This document shows positions 1 to 9,740 of a stretch of 64,000 nucleotides of DNA, one piece after another (position 1 is the stretch's first letter; each line of letters opens with the position of its first letter). The position numbers and the translations under genes were made by a program. Below the pieces are notes generated by a model, which was given only the letters and a program-made list of their open reading frames with translations, had not been told where the DNA came from and did not search any database. Where the stretch lies: positions 186,001-250,000 of the forward strand of contig JABFRQ010000001.1 in NCBI GenBank assembly GCA_013141075.1. The letters run 5' to 3'. The DNA is from Methylotenera sp. Its GTDB lineage: Bacteria; Pseudomonadota; Gammaproteobacteria; Burkholderiales; Methylophilaceae.

Positions 1-1736
1 ACCAGCACGGCGATTTTTCGTACGGGGTTTTGTAAGCGTAGTTTTACAATTAAATCAGCCACATACGCGGCTTCATGCTGCTTAATATTGAGGCTTTCGG
101 CATCGTCATCAGTTTTTGCTTCAATAACAAGCGGGTGAATCTGCACGCCTTCATCGGCAATGTTTGGGCGCGTGGCGGTAAATTCTCGGTAGCTAATTGC
201 GCCTTGGTTGATATTATCCGCGCTAGGGAAAACCTGCCCAAACGCGTGGTTAATCCAACTCACCACCGCGGGGTGCGAGCGATTATTGCGGCTTAACTGC
301 AAGCGTGTGAGCGGTAAATGGCCGATGCCAAATTGCGACGCCTGCAAAAACAAGCTCACATCCGCCTTACGAAAACGGTAGATAGATTGCATGGGGTCGC
401 CCACGCAAAATAAGGTGCGACCGTCGTCCACTTGCCAGCCTTCAATCAGCTTTTCTATCAAGCGCATTTGCACGGGGCTGGTGTCTTGAAACTCGTCTAT
501 TAACAAATGTGAAATTTTATAATCTAGCTTCAACGCTAAGTCTGTTGCGCCCTGCTCGTTTTCTAGCGCTTGTTGCGCGCTGCTGGCAATTGCCACAAAA
601 TCCACCTCGCCCGCCGCTTGAAACACCAACCACAGATGCCGCTCCGCTAATATTAGCAATTGGGTAAGCGCTTGAATTACCTGCTGATTTTCTGCCAAAG
701 TTGCCATTGTAGGCAAGCTGAGTACCTTAGCGATGACCTCGCTACTTTCTAGCGTATTAACAATGGCTAAAAACTCTTCTTTTTTGCTTTTATGCTCCTT
801 ATCTGCAGGAAAGCCATGATTTTTATTCACGCTTTTTCGATAAGTTTGCTCGGTTTTGGTGACTAAAAAATTCGCCAACGCTTGCCACTGCATTAAATCA
901 TTCGCATCGGCTTGTAACGAAAATTGCCAATCTAGCAAAATCGCAATATCAGCGTTGCAATCCAAATTACTCGCGGCAAAGCGAGCAAGCGGCATCAGTG
1001 AGTTTTGCGCATGGCTAGGCACTATATTTAATGCGGCTTGCAGGGCATCTGCAATTAAATGCTGTAAGGCAGATTCTGTATTCTGCGCAATTTCCTCTGC
1101 CGATAATGCATGATGCTGCCCCGCGTGCGGCAACCATTGGTCGCGCCTCGCCAGCATTTTTGCGAGCAGTGCCATAAGTTTTTCGCTATTGTTATCCATG
1201 TAACGTAGCGCGGTGGTGACGGTGTCATCGGCTTGCGTTTCTTGCGTAATGCCAGCAATGGCGCGGCGCGCGGCTTCTAAATAATGCGTATCAGTATCGT
1301 CGCTCACCACAGGCTGGCCGCCAAACTTGCTTAACAACGGCATTTGCCGCGTTAAGCTACTACACAGCGCATCAATTGTTAAAATGCGCAAACGGCTAGG
1401 CTGGGTGAGAATATCCCAGTTTTTTGCGTTAGATTGTTGCAAGGCATTATTCGCCAACTCCCGCGTTTTAAGCTTATGCGGCGCGGTTTCTAGCGTTTGT
1501 TGTTGGGCGTTTTCTAAACTTAACAAAATGCGATTGCGCATTTCAGTGGCCGCTTTATTGGTAAACGTGAGCGCAATAATTTCTTCAGGCTCGTTCACCG
1601 TCGCCAATAGTTTAAGGTAACGCTGCGTCAACAACTCCGTTTTACCTGCGCCAGCAGGTGCTTCTACAATGAAAGAAGCGTGCTCTAAAGCGCGTTCGCG
1701 GTTTTGGGTGTCTATAGTGTTTAGGTCCAATGTCAT
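1..1736 (-). CDS. AddA-like UvrD-family helicase/nuclease, N-terminal part (runs off left edge)
   Basis: Large subunit of an AddAB/RecB-like complex that processes double-strand DNA ends for recombination. About 578 codons are visible and the frame stays open to position 1. Seen: a Q-motif glutamine at residue 11, Walker A APAGAGKT at residues 26-33, motif Ia LTFTNKAA, the Walker B DEFQD near residue 414, and motif III GDPMQSIYRFR close to the edge. These are the ordered N-terminal motifs of superfamily I UvrD helicases. The ATG at 1736-1734 overlaps the stop of the yjjJ-like gene as ATGA, so translation is probably coupled. With the AddB-like gene upstream it would form a two-subunit complex. 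The C-terminal nuclease domain expected of AddA lies outside the window. Confidence 0.9.
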   Translation of the reverse strand, partial: MTLDLNTIDTQNRERALEHASFIVEAPAGAGKTELLTQRYLKLLATVNEPEEIIALTFTNKAATEMRNRILLSLENAQQQTLETAPHKLKTRELANNALQQSNAKNWDILTQPSRLRILTIDALCSSLTRQMPLLSKFGGQPVVSDDTDTHYLEAARRAIAGITQETQADDTVTTALRYMDNNSEKLMALLAKMLARRDQWLPHAGQHHALSAEEIAQNTESALQHLIADALQAALNIVPSHAQNSLMPLARFAASNLDCNADIAILLDWQFSLQADANDLMQWQALANFLVTKTEQTYRKSVNKNHGFPADKEHKSKKEEFLAIVNTLESSEVIAKVLSLPTMATLAENQQVIQALTQLLILAERHLWLVFQAAGEVDFVAIASSAQQALENEQGATDLALKLDYKISHLLIDEFQDTSPVQMRLIEKLIEGWQVDDGRTLFCVGDPMQSIYRFRKADVSLFLQASQFGIGHLPLTRLQLSRNNRSHPAVVSWINHAFGQVFPSADNINQGAISYREFTATRPNIADEGVQIHPLVIEAKTDDDAESLNIKQHEAAYVADLIVKLRLQNPVRKIAVL

Positions 1737-3079
1737 GGACTCAGCCGCTCAATTTTAGCACTAGCTATCATGATGTGTCGCTCAAGTGCTGCGACACAGG
1801 TTTCAAATCGTTGACTAAACCTTCCTTCTGCTTTAACACTGGTAAGGAAAATACGCGCCAGTTCTTCTGCACGCAGCCAAGTTTCACTAGGCACGCTAAT
1901 GTGGATGTTTGCTTCGGATATGGAATCAGACAGACCTCCGCCAGTCCTAGGCGCAAAACTCATGGGCGTCATATCATATGCAGGAGCAATACTATAAGGC
2001 CGCCCATGCTCAGAAATAAATGATAAATTGCCGTTATGCATATCCGAATTACCAATGAGTGTACCAAACGCCCACAGGAGATTTGCTCCGTCCGCTGCAT
2101 CTTGCTGAATTTGATGGCCCGCAGCAAGTAGCTTAGCAATCGTAGGCCATCCTCCAGTGCCAACTCCAGTAAATTCAGCATCAAGAGCTGCTAAAGAAAA
2201 CAACGCTCGTCTACCAAGGTTACCTACACGATCAAAACGATCAATCTCAAGAAAACGGTGACCTCCATAATCAAATATTTGTGTTTTGGCCGCTGAAATG
2301 CCTGCATTACGAAGTGTCTCAAGGGCGTGATGCTCTGCTAGAAGTAGATCGCGCCAGCGTTCACTCACAGGGCTCTCTTCGAGTTCGCTAAATTTAACAA
2401 TGACGTGTCTAGAGTCACTTTGAGTAATGACGTAAGCGGTAAATTTTGGCTGCTCTCCTCCAGCTGAGGTTCCTGGCATATCACCGCGAGCAGCTTCAAA
2501 TGCTAATCGTGAATATCCATCAGCTTTTTGCACCTCAGTCATTGGCTCTACGGCAGGATTAGCTAAAAAACGATTTCTTGCTCTTTCCCCCAGTAACAGA
2601 TTTCCTACCAAGTCATATCCATTTGCTATTAGGCTTTGCAACGCATGCGCATCATTCCAATCAGAAAGTCTTTGAGGTAAACCAAGCTCAACACCATGGC
2701 GCGCAGCGTAAGCCCTGCCTAGATATCCTTGTGGGCGCATGTCATACAACCACCACGGCAAGCCATCACTATGCAGAGTAGTGCCATCCTCCTGACGCAT
2801 TACAAACCCTTCTGGTCGAACTGGAATAAGCGTCCCCAATGATCGGATACGACCTTCCACATCAACTCTGAAGATTGGGATGTCAGGTAACCTCCGAACA
2901 GTATCGCGCAAAGAATATTGAATAGATCTTGCAGCACCAAATCGAACGATTTCATCGCCAAGTTCATTCAGCGCACGGGATATCGTTGGCTGACTAACTT
3001 CAATAGTTTCAGATAGTTGGCGCGCCGTCAGTGGTCTGATGGAAAGTTGCATACGGATGCTATCTGCATAAGTTGCCAT
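1733..3079 (-). CDS. yjjJ: HipA-family serine/threonine kinase of the YjjJ type with N-terminal winged helix
   Basis: 448 residues, close to the length of E. coli YjjJ. Residues 1-60 form a helix-turn-helix (QLSETIEVSQPTISRAL) followed by VVRFG/IQYSL-like wing sequence. The rest is a HipA-type kinase: Gly-rich SAGGEQPK loop, ATP-binding lysine in VIVKFS, FLEIDRFDR, catalytic loop GNSDMHNGN and metal-binding APAYDM. All key kinase residues look intact, so it is probably active. YjjJ proteins are HipA-like toxins that carry their own DNA-binding domain instead of a separate HipB; no hipB is seen beside it. It is the middle gene of addB-yjjJ-addA: 72 bp after the AddB-like stop and 4 bp overlapping the AddA-like start. 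Role in this operon is unknown. Confidence 0.85.
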   Translation of the reverse strand: MATYADSIRMQLSIRPLTARQLSETIEVSQPTISRALNELGDEIVRFGAARSIQYSLRDTVRRLPDIPIFRVDVEGRIRSLGTLIPVRPEGFVMRQEDGTTLHSDGLPWWLYDMRPQGYLGRAYAARHGVELGLPQRLSDWNDAHALQSLIANGYDLVGNLLLGERARNRFLANPAVEPMTEVQKADGYSRLAFEAARGDMPGTSAGGEQPKFTAYVITQSDSRHVIVKFSELEESPVSERWRDLLLAEHHALETLRNAGISAAKTQIFDYGGHRFLEIDRFDRVGNLGRRALFSLAALDAEFTGVGTGGWPTIAKLLAAGHQIQQDAADGANLLWAFGTLIGNSDMHNGNLSFISEHGRPYSIAPAYDMTPMSFAPRTGGGLSDSISEANIHISVPSETWLRAEELARIFLTSVKAEGRFSQRFETCVAALERHIMIASAKIERLSP

Positions 3080-3088
3080 AATATTAAA

Positions 3089-3123
3089 TCAATAGATGAA
3101 TAGATAAGTGAATAGTTATTATA
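3089..3123 (-). promoter_or_regulatory. Putative yjjJ promoter with three direct heptamer repeats
   Basis: On the minus strand a perfect TATAAT (plus 3118-3123) lies about 40 bp before the yjjJ ATG. No convincing -35 is visible. Between it and the start, the plus strand carries TCAATAG (3089-3095), TGAATAG (3097-3103) and TGAATAG (3109-3115). The repeats sit where an operator would lie, and the gene product has a DNA-binding head, so autoregulation is a reasonable guess. The octamer GTGAATAG also occurs on the minus strand just upstream of the AddB-like gene (around 5953-5960). Confidence 0.4.
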
Positions 3124-3151
3124 GGCGTTTTAAAATTTATTGGAAGAAATT

Positions 3152-5929
3152 TCACCTATCCGCAACTGGCAACAATCGCGCTTGCATTTGCTCAAACTGC
3201 AACATGCGTTCAGGCAGGCGTAGTAATGGGCGCACGTCGCAATAGGCTAAGTCACTTTCTTTATTAAAAGTGACGCTGGCTACGCCTGCTTTAATTTCTT
3301 GGGCGATATTGGTTAGGCTGGTGTGCCAATGTTCTTGTAGGGCGTCCCAACTTTCAAAGCGGGCGAAGGTGGAGCTTGAGCGCACTGCGGTTAAGGCGGT
3401 GACTTCTGGAAGCACGTTTTCATCGGCGGTTAGGCCTATAAATTTGGTTTCATCGGTGCGGATTTTGGCGAAAGCAAGTGCCACTACTTGCTCATATTTA
3501 AGTGCCAGCACGGCATAGATTGGCAATTGCGGCTCGGCAATGCGGTCGTCTGCCCAACTTTTATTGGCGACTACTGCGCCTGTTTTATAGTCAATCACCA
3601 CTAGGCCGCCTTCGGTGAGCGTATCTATGCGGTCAATCGTGAGTTTTAGTGCTAAGCCTTCTACTTCAAAATCGTGTTTTTGCTCGCACGCGGTCACGGT
3701 GAAGTCTGCGCGTTGCAGCTCAATTTCTAGCCAAATTTGCATGAGTTGGCTTAAACGCTGGCGCTCAATTTGTAGCACTTGCGGTGGAATATGGTAGCTA
3801 ATTTCATGCAGCAAACTTTGCACGCTTTGCTCAATGGCAGCATCTATGGCACTTTGGCGTTGCTCAGCATTCATGGCTTTGAGCTTGCTCAAACTGGCGC
3901 AATCTTGCCAAAATAATTGCAGCACTTTATGCAGCAAACTGCCACGCGACATGTTATCAAGCCCATCAATTGGCGTTTCTAGCTTATTGGCACCCAAGCG
4001 ATATTGGTAAAATGCCCAAGCGGGGCATAAGGCTTGTGTGGCGAATAAATTCACGCCGCCACGGGCTTTTTCTGGTGGCAAAATGGCTGGCGCAATAAAG
4101 TCGTCCAACATTTGCATAGTAGCGGGTTTGGCTAACTGTTCGGCGAGCGTTTGAGTACTTGCGATTTCAGCCGTTGTTAAATAATTTACATCTAACAATG
4201 GCGAGGCGCGTAGCTCGCGTTCATCTTCTTTTAGTGCGTAAGAAAACACCACTTCTGGCGCACTTTGCATTAAGCGTGCGTGTACCAAATGTGCGAATTC
4301 GCCTTGCACAGCCGAGCTGGCATTGGGTGTGCCGTGGCTGCGTTGAATTTCAGCGGGCAATAATGGGTTTAGCCGCACCGCTGGCGGCCAGTGCTGGTCG
4401 TTCATATTCAACGCCCAAACAGCATCTAACTGCACGGCGGGCGTTTCTAGCAAGCCTAAAATTTGAATATGCACTTCGCCTTTTGATTCTGGCTGAAACA
4501 TGGCGGCATTGCAAAGCTCCGTGAGCTTTTGTGCGGCTTCACCCGCTGATAAATTGCCGAAAATTGCATCTAAAGTGCTGAATTCTGTTAAGCATTTTTG
4601 GAAGGCTTGCTGCGCTTGGTATTCATGGCTAGAAAGGCCACGCAAGCTGCTTGCCCAGCCAACCGCTTCAAGCAAACGGGTAAAATCAACCACCCAAACT
4701 GAAGGCAATTGGCGCGCTTTATTTTGCAGGCGAAATTGAGAAATGACGGTTAAATGCTCTAACAGCGCCAATAAATTCGCGCCATCTGTTTGCAGCTTGC
4801 TCGCTTGTTTTAATAAAGCATCTAAACCGTAACTGGCATTCAAATTTTTGCGACAATGCGCATCTAGCAAAGCGCGCGCGTCTAACTCTGCGGCGTTACT
4901 CCAATATACATCTTGCAAAATCGGCGTAACATCTTCAAAACTCATATTCGCTTTGGTAGCGGCAAACTTCAGCAGCCTAAGCGCACTTTGCACAATGGGA
5001 TATTCGGTAAGTGCTAAGCCTAATGAAAAATCGTAACAGCGCGGCACTTCGCATTGGTTTGGCAGCAGCGCTTCTGGGTGAAAAGTGTCATCTAATAAAT
5101 CCGCCAACTCACGGCGAATATTGCCCAAAGCTGGGCTAATAATCGCCAATTGCGCTTTGGGGTTTTCTGCCAACTTTTGCTTTGCCCAAGCCACCGCAGC
5201 GCGGCATTCGGCATTGCGGCTAGCAAGGGCGTAGTTTGTAATTTGCGGGTTGTTTTGCGGCGTTGTAGCTAACACTTCTACCTGCACGCCACCACTTTTT
5301 AGCAAGGCAAATAAATGTTTTTCTAAAGGCGTGTGGCGGTCAAACCCCGCTAGAATAATCTTTGCAGGCCAAGCTAATTCTTTACATAAATGTAGCTGAT
5401 ATTGCTCAATTAACGATGCCTGCAGAGCAAGCATCCGCGCGGCTTCCAGGGCATGTTGTTTTGCACATAAATCTTCAAACGTATGCCGCCAACGCAAAAA
5501 TTGCCGCGTTTCTTGCGTAATAAATGGTGAGTTAATATCAGCTTCGGTAATTTGCCAATTGAGCATTAAATTGTTCGCTTCAATGGCAGATTTCGCCATT
5601 GCGCGGATATCAAACAACGCGGCGGCCTCATGCTTGGCAAGGCAAGTTTCAATGGCTTGCTCCCACAAATACGCCTCAGCGATTGGGCTAAGCGTGAGCG
5701 CTGGCAAGGTGTCGCTGGCAATTAAACCCAATAACGCGGCATTACCAAGCATAATATCTAGCCATTGCGGCAGCGTATAAACCGATGCCGCCTGCCATTG
5801 CTCCACTCCACTTTCCAACTGGCGCTGCTGGTGATGATTAACCACGCCGCGCACAAGCCGCGCGGTAGAGCAAATAGTAATGGTGATAGGTGTTAAAAGC
5901 ATGCCGTGATTGTAGCGTTTAGCTGGCAT
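3152..5929 (-). CDS. AddB-like PD-(D/E)XK nuclease family DNA repair protein
   Basis: 925 residues. The N-terminal two-thirds resembles the inactive helicase-like core of AddB proteins; no Walker A motif is visible. The C-terminal third carries the RecB-type nuclease: RGSLLHKVLQLFW, then TIDRIDTL and VVIDYKTG, the D...DxK core. Only scattered cysteines are seen near the nuclease (LCPAW, AYCDV), so the four-cysteine iron-sulfur site of classic AddB is not evident. It fits the family annotated as probable DNA repair protein found next to AddA-like helicases in beta- and gammaproteobacteria. Start is uncertain: Met1 or Met10 (MLLTPIT) are possible and neither has a clear ribosome binding site. 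It heads the addB-yjjJ-addA operon and is divergent from the secretion locus. Confidence 0.82.
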   Translation of the reverse strand: MPAKRYNHGMLLTPITITICSTARLVRGVVNHHQQRQLESGVEQWQAASVYTLPQWLDIMLGNAALLGLIASDTLPALTLSPIAEAYLWEQAIETCLAKHEAAALFDIRAMAKSAIEANNLMLNWQITEADINSPFITQETRQFLRWRHTFEDLCAKQHALEAARMLALQASLIEQYQLHLCKELAWPAKIILAGFDRHTPLEKHLFALLKSGGVQVEVLATTPQNNPQITNYALASRNAECRAAVAWAKQKLAENPKAQLAIISPALGNIRRELADLLDDTFHPEALLPNQCEVPRCYDFSLGLALTEYPIVQSALRLLKFAATKANMSFEDVTPILQDVYWSNAAELDARALLDAHCRKNLNASYGLDALLKQASKLQTDGANLLALLEHLTVISQFRLQNKARQLPSVWVVDFTRLLEAVGWASSLRGLSSHEYQAQQAFQKCLTEFSTLDAIFGNLSAGEAAQKLTELCNAAMFQPESKGEVHIQILGLLETPAVQLDAVWALNMNDQHWPPAVRLNPLLPAEIQRSHGTPNASSAVQGEFAHLVHARLMQSAPEVVFSYALKEDERELRASPLLDVNYLTTAEIASTQTLAEQLAKPATMQMLDDFIAPAILPPEKARGGVNLFATQALCPAWAFYQYRLGANKLETPIDGLDNMSRGSLLHKVLQLFWQDCASLSKLKAMNAEQRQSAIDAAIEQSVQSLLHEISYHIPPQVLQIERQRLSQLMQIWLEIELQRADFTVTACEQKHDFEVEGLALKLTIDRIDTLTEGGLVVIDYKTGAVVANKSWADDRIAEPQLPIYAVLALKYEQVVALAFAKIRTDETKFIGLTADENVLPEVTALTAVRSSSTFARFESWDALQEHWHTSLTNIAQEIKAGVASVTFNKESDLAYCDVRPLLRLPERMLQFEQMQARLLPVADR

Positions 5930-6026
5930 TTATGGCGGTAAAAATAATAGTACTATTCACAATAAAATGAGTTTACAATTGTTATCGTGCATTGCCCATG
6001 AGGCCAATACCTAGTTGGCTCAATTT

Positions 6027-6049
6027 TTGCTAGAGTAGCAACATATAAT
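6027..6049 (+). promoter_or_regulatory. Putative promoter of the type I secretion operon with an inverted repeat
   Basis: A perfect TATAAT at 6044-6049 is preceded directly by TTGCTA-gag-TAGCAA (6027-6041), a perfect 6-bp inverted repeat occupying the -35 region. No good -35 hexamer is present, which is typical of activator-dependent promoters. The site lies about 70 bp before the exporter start, in the divergent gap with the AddB-like gene. Confidence 0.4.
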
Positions 6050-6120
6050 TTAGTTAGCATTTTAATTAGCTACAACCACTTAATAATATCTTTAGGATTT
6101 TGCAGCCACCTTTTAAGCCA

Positions 6121-8325
6121 ATGACCTCAGAAAACTCACCAACTTCTCCAGCCGTAAATCCAGCCATACAAGTGCTAGCACAGCCTACGCCCGCACACGC
6201 CGCCATCAATCAAGCAGATAGTTTGTTAGATTGCTTAATGCTGCTTTGCCGCTTAAACGATGTTGCCATGACTAAAGATGCGCTCACATCTGGCTTGCCA
6301 ATGCGTGATGGCAAGCTAACACCACTATTATTTAAGCGTGCAGCTGAGCGCGCAAACTTAGTCAGCAAGATTATTAAAAAACCTTTTGATGCAATTGGCG
6401 CTGAATTTTTACCCGCGGTTTTGCTGCTAAAAAATGATGAGGCTTGCGTTTTATTGGGCTGGGATGCAGACAAAAAAAATGCACGCGTAATTTTGCCAGA
6501 GCTAGGCGAAACTGAAGTCAACATGCCGCGAAGCGAGCTAGAAAGCCGTTATGCAGATTACACACTCACCGCAAAACTTAAATTTCTGTTTGACCAAAGA
6601 GCGCCAATTGTTGGTAAGGTGAATAATCGCCATTGGTTTTGGGGTGCGTTATTAGATAACAAAAAAATCTATAACGATGTAATGGTTGCGGCCTTTTTGG
6701 TGAATATATTTGCGCTCGCCATGCCAGTATTCACCATGAATGTGTACGACCGCGTAGTGCCAAACCGCTCAATAGAAACCTTATGGGTCATGGTCATTGG
6801 CATTTGCCTAATTGTAATTGGCGACACCATTTTGCGTAGCATGCGCGCTTATTTTTTAGATTGGGCAAGCGCGCGCATTGATAATAAGCTTTCAGCCAAA
6901 ATCATGGAAAAAGTATTGGGTACACGTTTAGAAAAGCGCCCAAGCTCGGTGGGGTCGTTTGCTTCTAACCTGCGTTCGTTTGAAATGGTACGAGATTTCA
7001 TCACTTCTGCCACAATTACGGCATTTATTGACATCCCATTTGCCTTAATTTTTATTATTGCCATTGCTTGGATTTCACCTTGGATGATAATTCCAATTGT
7101 TGTGGGCTCAATAATTGTGTTGGCGTATTCATTTAGCGTGCAAAATAAAATGCACGAACTTTCTGAAACCATGTATCGCGCAAGCGCCATACGCAATGCC
7201 ACTTTAATTGAAAGTTTGGTGAGCTTAGAAACTGTAAAATCGCTAGGTGTAGAAGGCCAAATGCAGCGCAAATGGGAAAAAAGCGCGGCTTATATGGTTG
7301 AAGTGAGCAGTAAAATAAAATTACTCTCTACTTCAATCAACAACACCGCCAGCGCGATTAGCCAAATTATCAATGTCACCTTGGTATTGCTAGGCGTGTA
7401 TTTAATTATTGAAGGCGACTTAACCATGGGCGGGCTAATTGCTTGCACTATGCTGGCCTCGCGCGCCCTCGCGCCAGTGTCGCAAGCTGCAGGTTTAATG
7501 ACGCAATATCACAACGCTTCAACTGCGCTAACTTCGCTCAATAATTTAATGGAAAATCCTGTGGAGCGCCCTGCGGATGCGAATTTTTTATCGCGCCAAA
7601 CTTTTAAAGGCGATATTGAATTTAGAGAAGTTTCATTCAACTACCCAGGCACTGACATTGCCGCATTAACTAATGTGTCGTTCAAAATAAAAGCAGGCGA
7701 GCATGTTGCGCTGTTAGGCCGCATGGGCTCAGGAAAGTCCACCATTCAGCGCTTAATGTTAGGGCTATACCAGCCCACCTCAGGCGCTATTTTGGTAGAT
7801 GGCATAGATACGCGACAAATTGACCCTGCCGAGCTGCGCCGTTGCATTGGCTACGTGCAGCAAGATACACAATTATTCTACGGTTCTATGCGCGAAAACA
7901 TTACCATTACCAGCCAATACGCTGCGCCTGAAGATATTTACATGGCCGCGCAAATCGGTGGTATTGATGAATTTATTAACGCGCACCCAAAAGGTTTTGA
8001 TATGTCTGTGGGTGAGCGTGGTGAAACCTTGTCTGGCGGCCAGCGCCAAGGCGTAGGCATTGCCCGTGCCATGGTCGGCAAGCCAAGCATCTTTTTGCTA
8101 GACGAACCCACCAGCGCGATGGATCATTCTGGCGAAGAAATTATTAAAAAACGTTTAGTGACAGCCACGCAAGGCAAAACGCTGGTGCTGATTTCACATC
8201 GCTCCACGTTATTTGATTTAGCACAAAGAATTATCGTCATTGACAGCGGCCGCATTGTGGCCGATGGCGAAAAAGAAAATATTATTGAAGCCTTACGTAC
8301 AGGCAAAATTGGTAAAGCGCTATGA
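6121..8325 (+). CDS. Type I secretion ABC transporter, LapB-like, with C39-like domain
   Basis: Inner-membrane permease/ATPase of an RTX adhesin exporter, 734 residues from the ATG at 6121. Domains in order: degenerate C39-like domain (about residues 20-150, lacking the peptidase cysteine, as in LapB and HlyB), six-helix membrane domain (about 170-460), and nucleotide-binding domain (about 490-730) with Walker A GRMGSGKST near residue 533, signature LSGGQRQG and Walker B IFLLDEPT. The GRMGSGKST form is typical of LapB/RtxB exporters. A TTG at 6100 is in frame, but the AGGA before it is only 2 nt away, so the ATG at 6121 is preferred. The stop overlaps the adaptor start as ATGA. Confidence 0.93.
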   Translation: MTSENSPTSPAVNPAIQVLAQPTPAHAAINQADSLLDCLMLLCRLNDVAMTKDALTSGLPMRDGKLTPLLFKRAAERANLVSKIIKKPFDAIGAEFLPAVLLLKNDEACVLLGWDADKKNARVILPELGETEVNMPRSELESRYADYTLTAKLKFLFDQRAPIVGKVNNRHWFWGALLDNKKIYNDVMVAAFLVNIFALAMPVFTMNVYDRVVPNRSIETLWVMVIGICLIVIGDTILRSMRAYFLDWASARIDNKLSAKIMEKVLGTRLEKRPSSVGSFASNLRSFEMVRDFITSATITAFIDIPFALIFIIAIAWISPWMIIPIVVGSIIVLAYSFSVQNKMHELSETMYRASAIRNATLIESLVSLETVKSLGVEGQMQRKWEKSAAYMVEVSSKIKLLSTSINNTASAISQIINVTLVLLGVYLIIEGDLTMGGLIACTMLASRALAPVSQAAGLMTQYHNASTALTSLNNLMENPVERPADANFLSRQTFKGDIEFREVSFNYPGTDIAALTNVSFKIKAGEHVALLGRMGSGKSTIQRLMLGLYQPTSGAILVDGIDTRQIDPAELRRCIGYVQQDTQLFYGSMRENITITSQYAAPEDIYMAAQIGGIDEFINAHPKGFDMSVGERGETLSGGQRQGVGIARAMVGKPSIFLLDEPTSAMDHSGEEIIKKRLVTATQGKTLVLISHRSTLFDLAQRIIVIDSGRIVADGEKENIIEALRTGKIGKAL

Positions 8326-9740
8326 ACAACAGTGAATGGTTATTTAAACAGCTAGGCAAAATTCATGTGTATTTCACTGCCGACAATTGGTTTGTAAGGC
8401 CAATTTTTCGCCTGCTTGAAAAAGTTGTACCAAGCAAAACGCAAGAAGATAGCCCCTGGCATGAAGAAGCAGATGAGCTACTTGCCGAGCAAACACCTAG
8501 GCGCGCAAAAGCTTTGCTTTACTGCATTGCCGCTATTTTATTTGGCTTAATCACTTGGGCGTATTTTGCACAAGTGGATGAAGTAACACGTGGCGAAGGT
8601 CGGGTGATTCCATCAAGGCAGGTGCAAATTATTCAATCGCTTGATGGCGGTATTGTGTCTGAAATTTTAGTCAAAGAAGGCGCTATTGTTGTGGCAGGCA
8701 CACCGCTGGTAAAAATTGATGAAACGCGCGCAGTGTCATCATTACGCGAAAACCAATCACAATATTTAGCACTTTTAGCCAAGCAAGCCAGACTAGAAGC
8801 GCTAGCAACAGGCGGCACATTTAACGCACCTAAAGAAGTGCAAACCGAGGCGCCAGAACTATATGCGCAAGAGTATGCGCTTTATCAATCTAGCCGCGAT
8901 GAGGTTTCTTCTTCAATCAATATTGCGCGCGACCAAATGAGCCAGCGCGAAAAAGAGCTAATTGAAGTGCAATCACGCAAGGAATTCGCTGAAAAAACGT
9001 ATGAATCTGCTTCAAAAGAACTAGCTGCCAACAAGCCTTTATTGGCCAGCGGCGCGGTTTCTGAAATTGACATTCTAAAATTAGAAAGAGAAGCCACACG
9101 CGCACGCGGCGAAATTGACCAAGCGCGTGCGCAAATCGGCCGTATACAAGTTTCAATCAGTGAAGCTAGACGAAAAATTACCGAGGTAGAACAAACCTTT
9201 AGGAGCAAAGTGCGTACTGAGTTAAACGACACTTCAGCAAAACTCGCAGGCTTAACAGAGTCAAGCGTTGCGCTAAGCGATAAAGTAAAACAATCAGTAT
9301 TAAAATCACCCGTAAACGGTAAAGTTAGTCGTATTTTCTACAACACCATAGGCGGCGTAATTCAGCCAGGAAAAGAGGTTATGGAAATTGTGCCAACTGA
9401 CGATGCGCTGGTAATAGAAACGAAAATTGAAATTAAAGACATTGCATTTTTACGCCCAAAACAAGCAGCCGTAGTGAAGCTTACCGCTTATGATTACACC
9501 ATTTACGGCACTTTAGATGGCGAAGTAGAAGCGATTTCAGAAGACTCTACGGTTGATGATAAAGGTCGTGCATATTATTTAGTGCGGGTGCGAACTTTAC
9601 AACCTAGCTTAGGAAAAGGCTTACCGATTATCCCTGGCATGGTGGCGCAAGTGGATATTTTAACGGGCAAAAAAACCATACTTTCTTACCTACTAAAACC
9701 AGTGCTAAAAGCTAAAGCGCAAGCTTTCACTGAACGATAA
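8322..9740 (+). CDS. HlyD-family membrane fusion protein, LapC-like
   Basis: Periplasmic adaptor linking the ABC exporter to the outer-membrane pore, 472 residues. A short cytoplasmic stretch is followed by one membrane helix (about residues 62-82, ALLYCIAAILFG), a lipoyl-like half (IQSLDGGIVSEILVKEG), a long coiled coil (about 150-300, rich in Glu, Arg and Lys), the second lipoyl half (LKSPVNGKVSRI) and a beta-barrel region with a GMVAQVDILTGKKTILSYLL ending, diagnostic of T1SS adaptors. It overlaps the exporter by 4 bp and its stop shares one base with the next ATG (TAATG), so the three genes are co-transcribed. Confidence 0.93.
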   Translation: MNNSEWLFKQLGKIHVYFTADNWFVRPIFRLLEKVVPSKTQEDSPWHEEADELLAEQTPRRAKALLYCIAAILFGLITWAYFAQVDEVTRGEGRVIPSRQVQIIQSLDGGIVSEILVKEGAIVVAGTPLVKIDETRAVSSLRENQSQYLALLAKQARLEALATGGTFNAPKEVQTEAPELYAQEYALYQSSRDEVSSSINIARDQMSQREKELIEVQSRKEFAEKTYESASKELAANKPLLASGAVSEIDILKLEREATRARGEIDQARAQIGRIQVSISEARRKITEVEQTFRSKVRTELNDTSAKLAGLTESSVALSDKVKQSVLKSPVNGKVSRIFYNTIGGVIQPGKEVMEIVPTDDALVIETKIEIKDIAFLRPKQAAVVKLTAYDYTIYGTLDGEVEAISEDSTVDDKGRAYYLVRVRTLQPSLGKGLPIIPGMVAQVDILTGKKTILSYLLKPVLKAKAQAFTER

